From NCBI GenBank assembly GCA_016802295.1, contig JAESIW010000129.1, positions 1,069,284-1,133,283 on the forward strand: DNA of 64,000 nt. The letters are read 5' to 3'. Below, piece after piece: positions 10,812 through 20,769 of the stretch. The stretch comes from Brachionus rotundiformis (taxonomy: Eukaryota; Rotifera; Eurotatoria; Ploima; Brachionidae). Numbering within the stretch: the first letter of the stretch is position 1; the number at the start of each line of letters is the position of its first letter. The translations under genes were made by a program, and so were the position numbers. The notes beneath the pieces were generated by a model. The model searched no databases. It was not told the origin of the DNA and was given only the letters and a program-made list of their open reading frames with translations.

Positions 10812-12008
10812 ATGTCAAAGCGTTTGGCAAACAAGGCACCAAGTTCGAGCTATTTGCAGCGCAGAGGGGCCAGTGGTCAAGAGGAGAGCAAAAAAGATGA
10901 CCTGTTGAGCAAAGAAGAGGAGTACAAGCGTCTGAATGACGAGTTGGAAAAAAAGACGGCCCATTTGGTCTATGAAGCCGAGCAGGTTCTCAGAGAGAAC
11001 GAAAAATTGCTGAATGACTCGGACTTTTACCACAAAATAGACACAGAGCCGGTGTATGGCTTTTTCAGCGAGGAGAAGAAGGTGAGCGAACCGGTCGAGC
11101 AGTCGGTCGACTACGAGCAAGCTGCCAGTGAGCTGGTGATGCCCAAAGCTGCCAATGACATGAGCAATGAGGCCCAGGTTAGGTTTTTGAAGGCCAAACT
11201 GAAGGTTTTGCAGGAAGAAGTGGACAGATATGGTGCCGATGCGGCAAAAAAAGACGAGGATAACTTTAAACTAGCCCAGCGGTGCAAGGAACTCGAGGAG
11301 GAAAGGGTCAAGCAACTGCGCATATCCAACTCGCATCAAACTCAAATGGAAAAGTTCAAAAAGCTTAATGAAGACGCCCAGCAGAAGATTGGCCAATTGG
11401 AAACACAGACCAAATTGATCAAGAACGAGAACGAACAGCTGAAAAGAGACTCGAAGAAAGGCGGTCAAGACATGCAGCAGCTTGAGCTCAGGCTCAACCG
11501 ATCATTAGAGGAAATCGAAAAGCTCAAGCTTGAGCTTAACAAGCAGATGAGTGCCAAGAAAAATTTGAATGAACAAGACAAAGCTAAGATAGACGCACTT
11601 CAGACAGAAAATAAAAAGCTTAATAAACAAAAACTTGAGCTTATCCAAGCTTTTAAGAGACAAATGAAATTGATAGACAATCTAAAGAAGCAGAAAATGC
11701 ATTTGGAAGCTTCTAGGTTGTTGCAGTTCAGCGAGCAAGAGTTTATAAATGCGTTGGAGTGGAGCCCCAACGGACCAGAGTATGTGCCAGATACCAGGAC
11801 CGATTCTCGGCCTCCCAGTGGGCTCAATCGGCCCTCAATCAATAAAAATAAAAATGCAAATAAAAAGATTCCAAATAAAAATGTACAAAATTCGCGCTCA
11901 AATTCGATGACCAATTTGAGCCAGACTGGTTCGAATAACAATGCTGAGGATGAAACGTTGGCTAATTTGGAAAATTTGGATTTCGGATCTGACTCCGATT
12001 TTAATTGA
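10812..12008 (+). CDS. TEX9: Testis-expressed protein 9 homologue, coiled coil
   Basis: 398 aa from the ATG at 10812 (MSKRLANKAPSSSYLQRR), intronless. Vertebrate TEX9 is about 390 aa. The diagnostic N-terminal block LLSKEEEYKRLNDELEKKTA is followed by VYEAEQVLRENEKLL. From about residue 110 to 305 the protein is an almost continuous heptad-rich coiled coil (many Leu/Lys/Glu/Gln), and the tail is Asn/Ser-rich and acidic (DFGSDSDFN). The family is little characterised; its distribution suggests a role near cilia or centrosomes, which is inference. Lies 113 bp after POLR3F in the same direction. Confidence 0.85.
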   Translation: MSKRLANKAPSSSYLQRRGASGQEESKKDDLLSKEEEYKRLNDELEKKTAHLVYEAEQVLRENEKLLNDSDFYHKIDTEPVYGFFSEEKKVSEPVEQSVDYEQAASELVMPKAANDMSNEAQVRFLKAKLKVLQEEVDRYGADAAKKDEDNFKLAQRCKELEEERVKQLRISNSHQTQMEKFKKLNEDAQQKIGQLETQTKLIKNENEQLKRDSKKGGQDMQQLELRLNRSLEEIEKLKLELNKQMSAKKNLNEQDKAKIDALQTENKKLNKQKLELIQAFKRQMKLIDNLKKQKMHLEASRLLQFSEQEFINALEWSPNGPEYVPDTRTDSRPPSGLNRPSINKNKNANKKIPNKNVQNSRSNSMTNLSQTGSNNNAEDETLANLENLDFGSDSDFN

Positions 12009-12599
12009 ACTTTTTTTAGTCTATTTTTTTTACCTGTCCTTTTTATTTAAACTAATTAAATAGTTAATAATTTAATCCTTTTTTTGTATTACTAATCAAT
12101 TTTTAATAAATAAAATTTGAGTTCCATTATCAGGTCTCTAAGCATGCTAAATCTGTAAATGAGGTAGATAGGTTAATTTTTTTTTTATATTTTATTTTAT
12201 TAAACAATTACACTACACAATTAATAACATAAATTAAGCCCTGAGTTGTAAAGATGGTGTTTGCGTAGCCACACAACGACTACTTGTAGCTACCTGGTGC
12301 CGATTTCTAATCATTCAAGACACTTTTGAGAAAATTCCTACATCATTAGATATTAATTAGAATTCGAAGAGCTTGTTTATTTAATCTTGATTGAATCAAA
12401 TATTATGTATTTGTTTCATTCGAGAAATTTAGTTTTGAATTAATAATCTTTTGCTATTAAGATAATATTAAGATCTGGTAAGTTATAAGAAGAAAATATC
12501 TTAAAAGTCTTAATATAAAATAAAATAAGAAGAAAATAAAATTTTTAATGGAATTTTTATTTCAATGTGTTTTTTTAATAAAATTACTTAAAATATTTA
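12009..12599. other. Intergenic after TEX9
   Basis: AT-rich. Poly(A)-signal-like AATAAA occurs at about 12107. A GC-richer stretch at 12235-12310, adjacent to a T-rich/TTATT run at 12180-12200, may be the end of a retroelement read backwards. No gene seen. Confidence 0.4.
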
Positions 12600-14512
12600 A
12601 TCGTGTTCATCTTCATTTAGATACTCAATTAAATAAAAAAAATTGTCACTTTCTTCATAAATAATACTCTTTGATATGATATCATCAGCATTAATTATCA
12701 ATATATCGTCTGTTTTTTCACAAACTGATAAAAAATTGTCAATTGTTCCGCTTTAAAGTTTGAAGATTATCTGGAATTCTTACTTTTATGTCATCAAAAA
12801 ACATGTCTTAGTGGTTTTTAAAGCAAACAAATGAACATAAAAAAAATTTTCAATCTCTATAAAATAATTAACTAAACCAAAAAAACGATTTTCCTTCAAC
12901 CGTGTACTTTATAGAATAACTTGAAGTATTTTCACAAGCTTTTTTGTAATTTATAGAATGAAAAATAGAGTTTTCTATCGAAATTCTTAAACCAATAAAA
13001 ACATCATCATCATCAAATATTTCAATCTCAAATTGTTCTAGCTCAAATATTGTTTATATTTTTTTCTCGCGTAAACTCAAAACAAAATCGCATAACTGAA
13101 TTGTCATTATTGTGTTCAAGATCTTCTAAACGACTAAGAAGCTTAAAATGTAATCCTGCATCTAGAAAATTTTAAGATAAGTTATAATCAAAATAATAAT
13201 TTTGATATAAATTTACTCTTAATGAAATCACTTGTTTGGTTTCTCTAAGAAAAAAAAAATATTCTAAGATAATAAGTTTTTATTTAAATACAATTAAATT
13301 ATAATTAAAGATCTTATATGGATCTTTAAAGAAAAAAAGTCTTAATTTTATTTTTTTTCCTAGAAATCTCTTATAAGATCCGATACCAAACCATGCAAAG
13401 TTATGTCACTGAAAGTATAAGCTCTTGTTTCAAGTTCTTCCTCAGAATAAGCTAAGTTTCTTGATCTGATCTTAAGTAAGATCTTATCAAGATTTAGGTC
13501 ATGGGATCGTATGTACAAAAGTTAATCTGACATAAAAATGTTTGCTGATGACACCACGATTAGTCACTCTGATAATGACAGTGTTTTAAAAAATTTTTCG
13601 GATGCCATTCACAATCTTTGTGATTGACAAGGTTAATAACAAGATTGATATTAATTTGCCAAAAACCTATTGTATTATCTTTTCTAATGCATTTTAAACG
13701 ACCTATTTTTTGGTTTCCATCTATAGTAAAAGTCTTCGAGCAGTCTTTATTTAAGCAAAAAAAAGATGAAATGGACCATTGCATTTTTGAATAAAATATC
13801 TAAATAATAATTTATTAATCTTCATTTTTGAATTATTCAGTTGGTTTTCATGAAAAGCTTCAATATTAGTTTTTCCGAACTTAACTAGAAAATTTAGGTA
13901 TCGATAATAATACCAAGCTTCAGTCAAACGTTTGTCATTCAAAAAAAATAATTTATCAACAAATATATCCATAAACAGATAATTATAGGCATTTGCAAAG
14001 GTAGAAAAAGATGAATGTTTGAAAAAAATATCGGTTGTTAGACAATTAAGAAGCTTTAGATCAAATTTTATCTCATTAGTGAAACAAATAAAATCATTGA
14101 AGATAATGTTGTTAAAAAAAAATCTATCTCCATTTTTGTTTATTTAAAAGCTAAGTAGATGTCTTGTCTTACAGAATCTAGAATATTTAATTTTGATTTC
14201 CGCTTTTTTTGGTCCATTATTGTAACTAAAATAAATTGAGTTCAACATTCAGCTAAAATTTAATTTTTGATTGCAAATGAAGCATTCTTAGCCTTTATAT
14301 TCGAATTCGTAATCGAAATTATATAGTTTTATTTCACATTTTAAAAATTCATTAATAATATTTTCATTTTCAATAAAATTTACGGGAAAAAATTCTTTAA
14401 AATTTTCAACTTTTTTACTAAACGTTAATTATTGTTCGATTGAGAGATTTAAATCAAGAAATTTATTTATTGTCCTAACTTTGCAACTGTCCAAATATCC
14501 GTCCATTTTTTT
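12600..14512 (-). pseudogene. Decayed unknown gene (island gene B), minus strand
   Basis: Several coding-like blocks follow each other on the minus strand. A first block opens at an ATG at about 14505 (MDGYLDSCKVRTINKFLDLN) and carries an in-frame stop. A long open block covers about 14150-13751 (..LTEAWYYYRYLNFLVKFGK..). A third block covers about 13165-12870 with a frameshift (.. ELEQFEIEIFDDDDVFIGLR ..). A last acidic block ends at about 12600 (..SDNFFYLIEYLNEDEHD). In-frame stops and frame changes show it is decaying. A LINE fragment in the opposite direction (13535-13745) interrupts it. I recognise no domain. It is the next gene downstream of the DUF3987-like remnant on the same strand, so the two may come from one mobile or viral unit. 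Confidence 0.45.
13535..13745 (+). mobile_element. LINE reverse transcriptase fragment
   Basis: The plus-strand frame reads KMFADDTTISHSDND, containing the F/YADD catalytic motif of reverse transcriptase, followed by a degenerate C-terminal continuation. Only about 200 bases are recognisable. The minus-strand open frame over the same bases (13560-13784) is its shadow. It sits inside the minus-strand remnant at 12600-14512. Confidence 0.65.
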
Positions 14513-14546
14513 GCTAATTTACAAGGAAAAAATTAATTGGTCTATA

Positions 14547-16500
14547 GTTTCGATTTTCTAACTGATCGTGGTATCTGATTCCTTTCGGTATTTGAATTTC
14601 GAGAAATTAGTCTGCTTGATCTTCTAGGCTCTTCGAACAAGTCATTTAATTTATCTGGTTCACTTACATTTGTAATTTGTGTGATGAATTTTCAATTTGT
14701 GGATGAATAAATTCTGCATCAAGGCTAAATGTTTCCATCTCTCTTCTATCATCATATTCAGAATCTCGGTTTCTAGTGAGCTTATGTTAACGCTTAAGTT
14801 TTCTAAAAAACGATTTTTATTAACATTTTTTCATTTAAATCAAATGTAAAAATAATTTAATAATTTAAGTCAAATAATAAAATTTAATTTAAAAGAATTT
14901 AAACCTGTTTTCACTATATATTTTTCCAAAGGGACATCAAAATCTTTAAGAATCATTGTTAATGATAGGTTTTGACTTAATTGAAGGCAATCTTTTCTCG
15001 AAAAATTTTTTTGATCTAAATTATTTGAATTTTTAATTAAAAAAATACTATTATAGTTTTATTTAGTTTGTTTCATTTAATTAAAAAGAGAAAAGAAAAA
15101 TTCTAATTTATTAAAAATTATTGTTTACTTTTTTAAAGCTTCAACTTTTACTTACGAATATTACCGATTCTTAAATTCTGAAGATACTCAAAACAGCTAA
15201 TTACATTTTTAGCTTTTATATCTTTTGATGATTTTTGATTTATTTCATTACTGTCAAATTCTAGGATAGTATTTGTTTACATAATTTTAATTCTACTAAC
15301 GAGAGAGATGAAGTTACTTTTGCTTTTAAAATATAATAAAAATCGAAAATGATAAAAATATCCTCGTTCCAAAAACTTGGCATTGTATTCAGCTATGATC
15401 AGTTTTTTTTTATTAAAGGAAGAAACAATGTTATAGACATCCTTCAAATTCCTTAATTTAATGATTATTATCTGAAAAATTTTCAGTAAATTCTGAAATG
15501 ATGTGCCAAATTTTTTCCAATTTATCCAATGATTCATTTTTCATTAGTAAATTAAAAACAAATTCAAAACAATGAAATACCATTGAAAGTCTTAAGACTT
15601 TTGAAGCAGCTTTTCCACAAATTGCACTTAAAATAAAATCAGATCATATTAATATTAAAAACAGCTTGAAAAAAAATACCTTAAAAATCCGTCTTTATCA
15701 TGAAAAAACTGCACATATTTTCTGTATTTTGAAAAAATCGATTCATTCTCGTAATTGGCCTCTTCATCGAAAATGTATCTAATAGGCTTTTTGTTTAATT
15801 TTAAAATCAAGTAAAACAAAACTGAGAGAGAGCAACATTTAGGACTACCGTTTGATATTGTATTCCAGTCAATATATCCTGGATCTGGAGGACTTAGAAA
15901 AAATCTTTGTATTAAGCCATCATCATTCTTTTCGCTTCATTTGTCACATGACTAATAAATAAAGATGGATTGCCTTAATTTAATATTTATTAGATTTAAA
16001 ATTTAATATGTCTTTTTACCTAAACACCAAGATTTGATCTTGGAATTTCTAGCACCAATCGTTCACCAAATATAACACGGAGATAAACATCAGGTCCATT
16101 TTAAAATTAAGAAAAACGGATCTGTCAAAAAATGCAAGTCCCGCTCCTTTGTACATTGCTATAGCTCCAAAAAAGTAGATGCCTCGTTAAAAAAACTTTA
16201 GACAAATAAGTGACTTGGTATGACGCAAAAGGCCTTCAACAGTAGCGGCTTAAAAAGGCTTGAAAAAAAGGATTTATTATAATTTCGAAAAATATATAAT
16301 AAATTTAAGTTTTTTAGAATCAGGAATTTGAATTCACTTCTTTAGAATCTCAAATATAAATAACTACCTGGAACGGCAAAAATAAAATTCATTAGTTAAA
16401 ATCACGGATAAAATTATTTTATTTGGGACTTTAGAAAGTAGATTTAAAATGCGTACTTGACCTGGAACCTTTTTTAACAAAAGTGTAATATGGAAATAAC
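14547..16500 (-). pseudogene. Decayed DUF3987-like gene (island gene A)
   Basis: Ordered coding blocks on the minus strand. Block 1: about 16465-16375 (..KIILSVILTNEFYFCRS, then a GT donor). Block 2: 16250-16020, reading AATVEGLLRHTKSLICLKFF, then a stop, NEASTFLEL and MYKGAGLAFFDRSVFLNF in shifted frames. Block 3: about 15945-15685 (GLIQRFFLSPPDPGYI .. KKPIRYIFDEEANYENES). After a short intron comes ICGKAASKVLRLSMVFHCFE. Further exons lie at about 15260-15155, 15030-14905 and 14800-14547. The order A-T-x-E-G-L, N/D-E-A-S, R-F-F-L-S-P-P, then an R-L-S-M-V-F-H helix matches DUF3987, a domain usually found in phage and mobile-element replication proteins beside primases. Several frameshifts and stops mean it is no longer intact. 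Family assignment rests on motif order recalled from memory. Confidence 0.5.
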
Positions 16501-16759
16501 ATTTATAAATGGCAACTTGAAGTTGGCAATCAATTCAAAAAATCATTTCAATTCAAAGGGTTTATCATTAATTATTAAAATAAATCTTTGAATTAGTACA
16601 ATAAATTTTAATTTAACATAGTTAACATGCTATGTTAATTACAAAAAAAAATAATAAAAAAAAAATTATTTCTTAATCTATTTAAAAATCGATTTTAAAA
16701 ATTGAAATTTATAAACTCATTTTTTGTTAAGTTTATTTTGAAAATTAGAAAAATTTTCT

Positions 16760-17865
16760 TGACGAGACGAGGTCAGGCTTGCTCACGCCAATACGACAGC
16801 TTGAGACAACGAGCCAGCGATCTGCTCAGCACCGAAAGCGCATACTCCAAACTCATTCACAAACGAAGCGTCGAGCTTAAGGCAACCCGTGACCAATTGC
16901 TTGCCGAACTCAACAGCGTGACCATTTGCTGAGCTCGACCGCCCACATACACCGCTTCAACAAAGACGCCCAGGACCTCAATAGACGCATGAGCCAAAAA
17001 GAAGCAAGCTTTGTCACCTACTTGGTCAAAAACTTGATCACAAGACTATACAAACATCACTAACGAACAACTGAGAGAATTTGATCGAGTACTGGAGGCT
17101 GAAAAATCGCTTGCTATAGTCGCAGATCGAGTGTCACGAGTTCTAACGCGATGTCACTCAACTAGTCTCGCTGATAAGTTCCCAGGAGTCCATTTTGACC
17201 AAGAGCTTACTTGAATTTGACCAGCAATTGAGCACAGGCTACATTTTAATTTTGGAAGATTTGGAACGTTTGTTAAAAACAAGTGAAAATTTGTATAAAA
17301 AAATAGAAAAACAATCGCTGGAAAGAGCCATTGAATTAAAGAGAAAAAGTGCTCAATTGTTAGAAAAAGAGTCAACACTGATTCATAATGCCGAATGCGA
17401 AATTTTTGCTCTGAATGAAAGGCAAAGACTAGAGGACATGTTAAATTGTATTCTTAAAAAAGAAAATGACCTGAGAGATCTGTGCCGGAGATGTGCCACC
17501 CAATTGAGTTAATCAGTGAGAATTTTTCGCTTGTAACGGGTTGTGGACGAGCTTGACATGTGGATATTAGAGATGATACGCGATGCGCGCAGTTTGTGTC
17601 AAAGCTCGCTCTCACTGCCTCTTCACGACCAAACAAAACTTTTCCGAAAGCAAAAGGCGCTCAAGAGCGACATAGAATCCAGCTTTGACAGGTACACTCA
17701 GCTGAATGAGCACGACAAACACTAGCTGAACACAAACAGCTCGGTCAGCGACCAGTTGATGCGGCACACTTTGCATAATTTGAACTCAGAGTAGCAGGCG
17801 CTCGCCTTCGAGATGAACGAGCGGGTACAGAGAACTGAAGTTGTGGATTCGGGATATAGGCAACA
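16760..17865 (+). pseudogene. Spectrin-repeat gene fragment (beta-heavy spectrin-like), captured and decayed
   Basis: Consecutive plus-strand blocks in changing frames look like spectrin repeats. 16765-16931 reads QYDSLRQRASDLLSTES. 16920-17062 reads STAHIHRFNKDAQDLNRRMS followed by QKEA, the HRFxxDxxDLxxRxxEKEA helix start typical of beta-heavy spectrin. 17068-17210 reads EQLREFDRVLEAEKSLA. 17195-17512 is a helical Leu/Glu/Lys-rich block. 17543-17725 reads VVDELDMWILEMIRD. The stretch is far more GC-rich than its flanks. Stops and frame changes occur between blocks. No introns are apparent, which would fit a processed transcript. It lies directly before Ty3 pol fragments, with the junction near 17868-17880. 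Confidence 0.5.
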
Positions 17866-17868
17866 GAA

Positions 17869-20150
17869 TTGAGCAGCAAATTGAGCTATGGTGCTGTATT
17901 GGAGCAAAAACAAGAGGATGCTAGTTACAGACCAATCGCCAATCAATTTTCAGAAAATTATACATCGGCTCAAAAAAACTATTGGACGCCCGCAAAAAGA
18001 ACTACTAGCACTAGTTATGGCTATCGAATATTTCCACCAATATCTATATGATCAAAATAGACCACCTGCCTCTCACTTGGATTCAATCGAAAAAAAACAC
18101 ATGCGAGATTAGAAAGTTGGTTATTAAGGTTGAGCAATTATTATTTTGAAATCATTTATGTACCGGGCAAAGAAAACGTTGTGGACGATAATCTTTTAAG
18201 ATTACCAGACGAAAACGAAACTAACACTGAGCCTAACGCTGACTTTTTTGATACGCTTGTTGCCGAAATTTGTGAAGAAGCAAACGATCTAAACATCGAA
18301 AAATCAATCGAAAATCTAAATGTACCAAACGAAAAAACAAATTTGATTGAAACAATGTCATTAGTTGATGAACGCATGATGTTGACATTGCGTCGATAAT
18401 AAATTTAATCAAACAAAACAAAGATAAAAAACCAGAAATTAAAAAATTTGATAATACAATTCAAAGAGAATTTTATAGAGAATATGGTAATTTATGTTTA
18501 GTTAAAAATGTCTTGTATAGAACAGGAAAAAATAAAGATGGATCAAACGCAAATCAATTCGTTTTACCAATACAAATTCAGAAAGAGATTATTAAACACA
18601 TGCATGAAACAATTTATAATGGACACCTCGGTAGAAAAAAACAATGGAAAAAATTACTAATCGATTTTACAGACCTTATTTGCAATCAACCGTTAAAAAA
18701 ATTATTTGTGAATGTGGAGTTTGCTAAAAAGTTAAAACAACTACGACAAACAAAAATGATGAACTAATCTATCTAAAACCGTCGTATGTAAACGAGTTAA
18801 TAACAACAGACTTCACAGGTCCATTTATAGAAACAATTCGAGGTAACAAATATTTTCAAATTATTATTGACCACTGTTCAAAAGGAGCCAAATTTTGTCC
18901 AACAACATACAAATACACCAATAAATACACAAGCGGAAACAGCAGCTTATAATGTGGTTGATAAGTGGTGTTGTAATTACGGCATTCCCTGTGGAATATT
19001 GTCCGATCAAGGTACTCGATTTCAATCAAAATTATTAGACTCAGTCTACGACCACCTCGATATAAAACGATTAAACACAACCCCCTACCATCCGCAATGC
19101 GATGGCCAAAGCGAGATTACAGTAAAACTTATGAAAAACATGATCAAATGTTCTATAGACGAATATCAAGAAAACTCGGGGTTAAACTTTGAATAGTAAG
19201 CTTTTATACATAACTCATCTGTACATAGTACAACAAATCAAACGCCTTCTACAATGATGTTCGGTAGAGAACCACGTGTACCAATCGATTTTATTTTTCC
19301 AAAATTAAACGCATTAAATCGCAAACCTTTTCTGAAAAATCAAATAATCAAAACAAGTGAATATATTGAAGTCGAAATTGTAGCAGACTATTTGCAAGGC
19401 ACAAAAGATTTACCAGAGAATCTTAAAATTTATGTAAACAATCTAAAAAAAATTATACAAACATCGCTACAAATCGCTCTCAAAATGACATAAACAAATC
19501 AAAACAAACGTTCGTTGCTTTCCTCTCACTCGATGACTCCTCAAAGTACTACGGACTAAAAGAAAATTTGGCAAATTACATTTTTATAACAAAAACGTTC
19601 ACGTGAAAATAAATCAAGAAGAGATGGACCCACAAACAAAAGAAACAAAAAACAACGATTCAAACTCAAGCTTGACATACGTTCATATCAAACAATAAAA
19701 ACAAACGAGTCAAACAACACGAACGCGAACGAGAAGACTCTTTGATTGAATATTTGTTGCCCAAAACAAAAAGACCAATTGTACAAATAAATGATGAACG
19801 ACTCATTTAGTAGCGTGAAAAGCGAGCCAATCGAACAAACAAACAAACTAAAATACGACGAAATTAGTGAATTAAAAATTGAGATCGAGGCATTGAAATA
19901 AAAATGAACGAGTCAGAAGCTGAAAAAGCCAAAGCCGACATAAAAATTTACGCACTAGAGATCAAATGGAGATATGAACAAGCGGCGAATCAACACCCAC
20001 TTAAGGATAGAGAGGAGGTTGCTCTAATGGCTAAAATTTTGGAAAAAATATTCTTCGGGGGGAAGGTATGTTGTAGTTTTAATCACAAATACCTTATCAA
20101 ACCTGCAAACATTTTTTACTTTGATTAGAATTTCAAGCAAGTGAAGGACT
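17869..20150 (+). mobile_element. Ty3/gypsy pol remnant: RNase H and integrase
   Basis: RNase H region: LSYGAVLEQKQEDASYRP, then KELLALVMAIEYFHQYLYDQ in another frame (17888-18112), then WLLRLSNYYFEIIYVPGKEN with VVDDNLLRL (from about 18117). Integrase: a zinc-finger-like block with HMHETIYNGHLGRKK (about 18600-18650) and IICECGVC (about 18700); core residues D in TTDFTGPF (about 18810), D in ILSDQGTRFQS (18998-19030) and E in HPQCDGQSEITVKLM (19088-19132). C-terminal blocks continue to about 19495, and degraded Lys/Glu-rich pieces (SLIEYLLPKTKRPIVQIND, 19740-19795; 19904-20128) follow. The reverse transcriptase palm is missing. Many frameshifts: inactive. No LTR was found on either side; inverted repeats flank it instead. 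Confidence 0.8.
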
Positions 20151-20472
20151 AATGAGGATTACGCTGAGGAGTGCTTTCTTTATTTCTAATTTTCATCACT
20201 CTTTTCTGTCCAAATAAAATAAAAACATCGTATTGTAAAATAATTTAGGCCCGAAGGCCCAACATTACTACAATCTTTTTATTAAACAACCACTAACACT
20301 AAATAGGTAACAAACCGAGACACACAATCGCAACATTAACAAAAAATGAGTTTATAAATTTCAATTTTTAAAATCGTTTTTTAAATAGATTGAAAAAATA
20401 ATTGTTTTTATTTTTTTATTTTTGTAATTTACATAGCATGTTTAACTATGTTACATTATAAAACTAATAAAA

Positions 20473-20769
20473 CAATATTATGAATCTACTCGAATTCGGT
20501 ATCGGCCATCGTTCAGCCTAGTTCAGCTCTAAGTTCGGAGTCAGATTTTTCATTTCGCTAGGAAATAGAATGTACTTTTATAATAACACAAAAAAATTTA
20601 TTAATTGATTTTGACTAGTATTGGCTAATTTTTATTAATTAATTTTTTTTAGGTTCAACTGATTTTAAAATAACTGTTCAACAGTTATTAATAAAAAAAA
20701 ATAAACAAAAGGGAATATTTTTTTTTCTAATTTCTTTGATATCTTCTCACATTGATTGGATTTAAACTC
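20473..20769. other. Spacer between the TIR element and the Rep-like remnant
   Basis: About 300 bases of AT-rich sequence with no recognisable gene. A GC-richer patch lies at 20486-20545. Confidence 0.4.

Larger units (their letters stand above)
16615..20452 (+). mobile_element. 3.84 kb composite element with long terminal inverted repeats
   Basis: The left end 16615-16730 and the right end 20336-20452 are inverted repeats of about 117 bases with roughly 85-90 percent identity by eye, including the shared block ttgaaatttataaactcatt. Each end begins with a small palindrome (aacatag .. ctatgtt on the left). Inside lie spectrin-like fragments (16760-17865), Ty3/gypsy RNase H and integrase fragments (17869-19500) and a degenerate tail. 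I see no obvious target-site duplication. Retrotransposons carry direct rather than inverted repeats, so either this is a TIR-bearing DNA element that picked up pol sequence (Ginger- or foldback-like), or inverted copies of one repeat flank unrelated debris. Confidence 0.65.

Noticed and set aside
13560..13784. Minus-strand frame with cysteines
   Set aside because: The plus strand of the same bases encodes a reverse transcriptase FADD box, so this frame is a shadow.
17869..19495. A functional LTR retrotransposon
   Set aside because: The frame is broken many times, the reverse transcriptase palm is missing and no direct LTRs flank it.
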